Shown here: in pieces, positions 63,864-64,000 of the stretch
How positions within the stretch are numbered: position 1 is the stretch's first letter
Layout of the letters: every line of letters begins with the position of its first letter
DNA from: Neoaquamicrobium sediminum
GTDB lineage: Bacteria > Pseudomonadota > Alphaproteobacteria > Rhizobiales > Rhizobiaceae
Direction: 5' to 3'
Length of the DNA: 64,000 bases
NCBI RefSeq assembly: GCF_013240295.1
Contig: NZ_JABETK010000003.1
Span: 604,868-668,867 of the forward strand
Program-made: the position numbers and the translations under genes
The notes under the pieces: model-generated
Database searches by the model: none
Told to the model about the DNA's origin: nothing
What the model saw: the letters and a program-made list of their open reading frames with translations, nothing else

Positions 63864-64000
63864 CTAGCCTCCCTTGTTTATCGGTACTTGGGCGATGGCG
63901 CCCGGGGTCAATTCGTTAGCCCGCTCACGCTGTCTTGATGCACCGTCACACACATCCTCGAGCTCTTCAAGTCGTTCGAGTCCTCGCTGATCGGTCTCAG
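63864..64000 (-). CDS. C terminus of a gene running off the window edge
   Basis: The minus frame ends GLERLEELEDVCDGASRQRE, RANELTPGAIAQVPINKGG and TAG at 63864. It would be the gene upstream of the GspC-like one and so may be another secretion component (GspM-like). Too short to identify. Confidence 0.35.
   Translation of the reverse strand, partial: ETDQRGLERLEELEDVCDGASRQRERANELTPGAIAQVPINKGG

Noticed and set aside
1..64000. Prophage, integrative element or att site
   Set aside because: No integrase, phage structural gene, tRNA or long direct repeats were found; mobile DNA is limited to IS elements and remnants.

Overview
This window is high-GC chromosomal DNA that reads like an alphaproteobacterium of the Hyphomicrobiales (Rhizobiales), probably near Phyllobacteriaceae such as Mesorhizobium, Aminobacter or Chelativorans. 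The evidence is a rhizobial-type porin at 56.2-57.3 kb, a MucR/Ros regulator, two DUF1127 (YjiS-like) proteins, Rnk/GreA-like proteins, and amino-acid ABC and TRAP uptake systems. No rRNA, tRNA or CRISPR array was seen.

Layout. 0-9 kb: a broken LysR gene, a CBS-BON protein, an IS5-type scrap, then dabA-dabB (inorganic-carbon uptake) divergent from a LysR regulator, and a GNAT-Rnk fusion gene. 9.5-12.1 kb: an IS66 element with an exact 8-bp target duplication that splits a 68-codon gene. 13-15.5 kb: dadA-alr, a coupled pair for D-/L-alanine interconversion and oxidation. 15.5-30 kb: an accessory stretch of small stress-type genes (PtsN-like EIIA, Nudix, DUF1127, TauE, two Rnk-like proteins, MFS, DUF488/DUF2945, MscS, lipocalin), many small membrane proteins and an IS5-family remnant. 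30-34.8 kb: SH3-domain protein, class C and class A beta-lactamase genes in tandem with a divergent AmpR, and VapBC. 35.8-37.3 kb: an IS3-family element with a programmed-frameshift site, next to an AbiEi scrap. 37.5-46.6 kb: a divergent catabolic cluster. One arm has an FAD oxidase, a TRAP transporter and a PfkB kinase. The other has a FrlB-like SIS sugar-phosphate deglycase, GntR, an ornithine-cyclodeaminase-family reductase and LacI. Two copies of one operator-like motif lie in its promoters. 47-48 kb: a decayed AbiE locus. 48-54 kb: a GcvA-like LysR and an operon with an amino-acid-type ABC transporter, an amidase and a proline-racemase-family enzyme with a Cys/Ser active-site pair. 54-58 kb: small genes, an orphan ParS/MbcA-like antitoxin, a porin with a clear terminator, and MucR. 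58-64 kb: a glycosyltransferase and the dTDP-rhamnose genes rmlD-B-C-A (rmlA lacks its 5' end), then parts of what look like type II secretion genes running off the edge.

A feature of the whole window is that about twenty otherwise well-conserved genes carry one single-base frameshift, almost always a net loss of one base and often in a short G or C run. This looks more like uncorrected sequencing or assembly error than mass gene decay, so genes typed here as pseudogene for this reason may be intact in the organism. Genuine decay is better supported where sequence is missing or replaced (AbiEii, AbiEi fragment, rmlA 5' end, DUF6671, IS5 scraps).

The most coherent metabolic story is the 37.5-46.6 kb cluster. 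A TRAP system imports a substrate, a sugar kinase phosphorylates it, a FrlB-like deglycase splits the phosphorylated Amadori-type conjugate, and an amino-acid reductase and oxidase handle the amine part, probably under GntR and LacI control. That substrate is an inference.
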